Origin: Benincasa hispida
Taxonomy: Eukaryota; Streptophyta; Magnoliopsida; Cucurbitales; Cucurbitaceae
DNA length: 64,000 nucleotides
Direction of reading: 5' to 3'
Assembly (NCBI RefSeq): GCF_009727055.1
Contig: NC_052354.1
Span: 4,293,303-4,357,302 of the forward strand
Shown: in pieces, positions 62,961 through 64,000 of the stretch
How the letters are laid out: each line of letters starts with the position of its first letter
Numbering within the stretch: the stretch's first letter is position 1
Notes under the pieces: generated by a model
Databases searched by the model: none
What the model was told of the DNA's origin: nothing
Seen by the model: the letters and a program-made list of their open reading frames with translations, nothing else
Made by a program: the position numbers and the translations under genes

Positions 62961-63600
62961 CTAAAAGCTGCTCATTAGAATGAGAAAATGTAACTGAATT
63001 ATAATCGGTAAAGTGTTATTGTTTCCAAGACAAGCATATTTTAGGTGATCTGAAAGAGGTTTGAGTTCAAACGTTGGCGGTACCTCCAGAGATGAGAGCG
63101 TTGGTTTTGACTGTCGCTCATCCAAACTTAGCAGCTGAAACCTCCTTGTGTATTCGCTCAACATATGGACCTCACAGACTTAGTCCACTTCTTGGTTCTC
63201 TTCATCAGATAGTTGAATTGAGTCAATGAGTTGACAAGGTTTTGTGTCGTCTAGGAACTTCAATGCGTTTAACAATTGAATTTTTCTTCTTGGTTATCTA
63301 CACCATCGTTAGTTCCCATTTTTCCACATCAGTCAGAACTTTTTCGTTGGCTAGAAACGGGTGTCCAAGAATAATTGAACATCTATATCAGCTTCATAAG
63401 CTAAAATAATAAAATCGGCCAGAAATATAAACTTATCAACTTGCACTAGAACATCTTCAATCTTTCCTTTCGGGTAAGTGATTGATTTGTCAGCGAGTTG
63501 AAGCGTTACCTGTAGGAATGTATCAACAGCAGTGGAAGAACTAGGATCATCTAAGCATTCAAATTCACTAATTTTGGCATAATATAATACATGCTTCTGC
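62961..63600 (-). pseudogene. Ty3/Gypsy pol fragment (protease to RT linker)
   Basis: Minus strand from about 63590: LQLADKSITYPKGKIEDVLV and QVDKFIFLADFIILAYEADI (protease region of Gypsy Gag-Pol), degenerate LFLDTRF where LGRPFLAT is expected, then VPPTFELKPLSDHLKYACLG and NNNTLPIIIQ (62961-63164), the conserved linker before reverse transcriptase. Stops present; RT itself absent. Confidence 0.85.
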
Positions 63601-64000
63601 AGGAAAAATGGATTTCAAGACATACCTCTTGTAGAACTTCTTCAAAGCTTCTTCAAGATCTTCTTCATATCTTGTTGTAGACCACCTCAAGATCTTCACC
63701 ACTATTCTCTTGGTGCTCTAGATTGAGTTGTGGGACTCAAAACAAGTTTGAATCAAGTGATGAAGGAGAAAAGCTCACTGCAGCAACCTTGTTGAAGAAC
63801 CATTCTTCAAACCGAATTTTCTCTCAAAATTCTATAGATTGCATGCCCGATTTTCACTCCAATCTTATCATTATATTGCATATCAACATGCAAAGAGAAT
63901 AGCTACATCAGTTGCAGCTCATGTTTGGAGAAGACAAGGAAAATATAATGCTATATGTGTGAGCTAGTTAAATGATAGATAATAGAAAAACTCATTTTTC
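63600..64000. other. Gypsy flanking sequence, no gene
   Basis: Repeated CTTCTTCAAG/GATCTTCTTC words at 63620-63710 and no coding potential. It may be an LTR end or leader belonging to another retroelement; the window ends here. Confidence 0.4.

Overview
Plant nuclear DNA, very probably from a cucurbit. It is AT-rich and TE-laden, with spliced NLR genes with GT-AG introns. The cucurbit assignment rests on the TIR/NB sequence style and on recognised lineage repeats, not on a database search. The window is dominated by a tandem duplication carrying two TIR-NB-ARC-LRR (TNL) immune-receptor genes, both on the minus strand. TNL-B (56577 down to 37865) is complete: eight exons, all splice phases consistent, 5016 coding bases, 1671 codons plus stop. 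TNL-A (23918 down past position 1) shows exons 1-6 intact; exons 7-8 lie off the left edge.

Layout: 1-1047 intron 6 and exon 6 of TNL-A; 1.2-7.0 kb a Copia element in intron 5, itself split by a long LTR-like insertion (3.1-6.05 kb); 7.1-7.7 exon 5; 7.8-13.5 intron 4, filled by a decayed Copia with nested repeats; 13.55-16.28 exons 4-2, with a 38-bp Tn5 mosaic-end junction (library-adapter sequence) inside intron 2 at 15128-15165; 16.3-23.4 intron 1 with a Copia element flanked by 5-bp target duplications; 23.38-23.92 TIR exon and promoter. 24.3-33 kb is the upstream flank: a small LTR element, a 600-bp polypyrimidine tract, a 1.1-kb array of TATCAnTGATA palindromes and a GC-rich LTR-like element. 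33-37.8 kb holds LTR fragments and a broken CACTA (TNP2) transposon whose terminal repeat ends 64 bp from the TNL-B stop codon. 37.9-56.6 is TNL-B, with a 9.5-kb first intron holding a LINE interrupted by a Copia element. 56.6-60.7 is the duplicated upstream flank and 60.7-64 kb holds dispersed repeats and a Gypsy pol fragment.

The two genes are paralogues with the same exon lengths, except 539 versus 545 bases in exon 1 and 166 versus 163 in exon 6 (both in-frame). TE insertions that postdate the duplication account for the size differences. The biologically most interesting point is the tail of TNL-B: after the LRR it carries three successive post-LRR (C-JID-like) modules, each on its own large exon (5, 7 and 8), instead of the usual single one. 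No non-TE, non-NLR host gene was recognised, and no tRNA, rRNA or CRISPR was seen.
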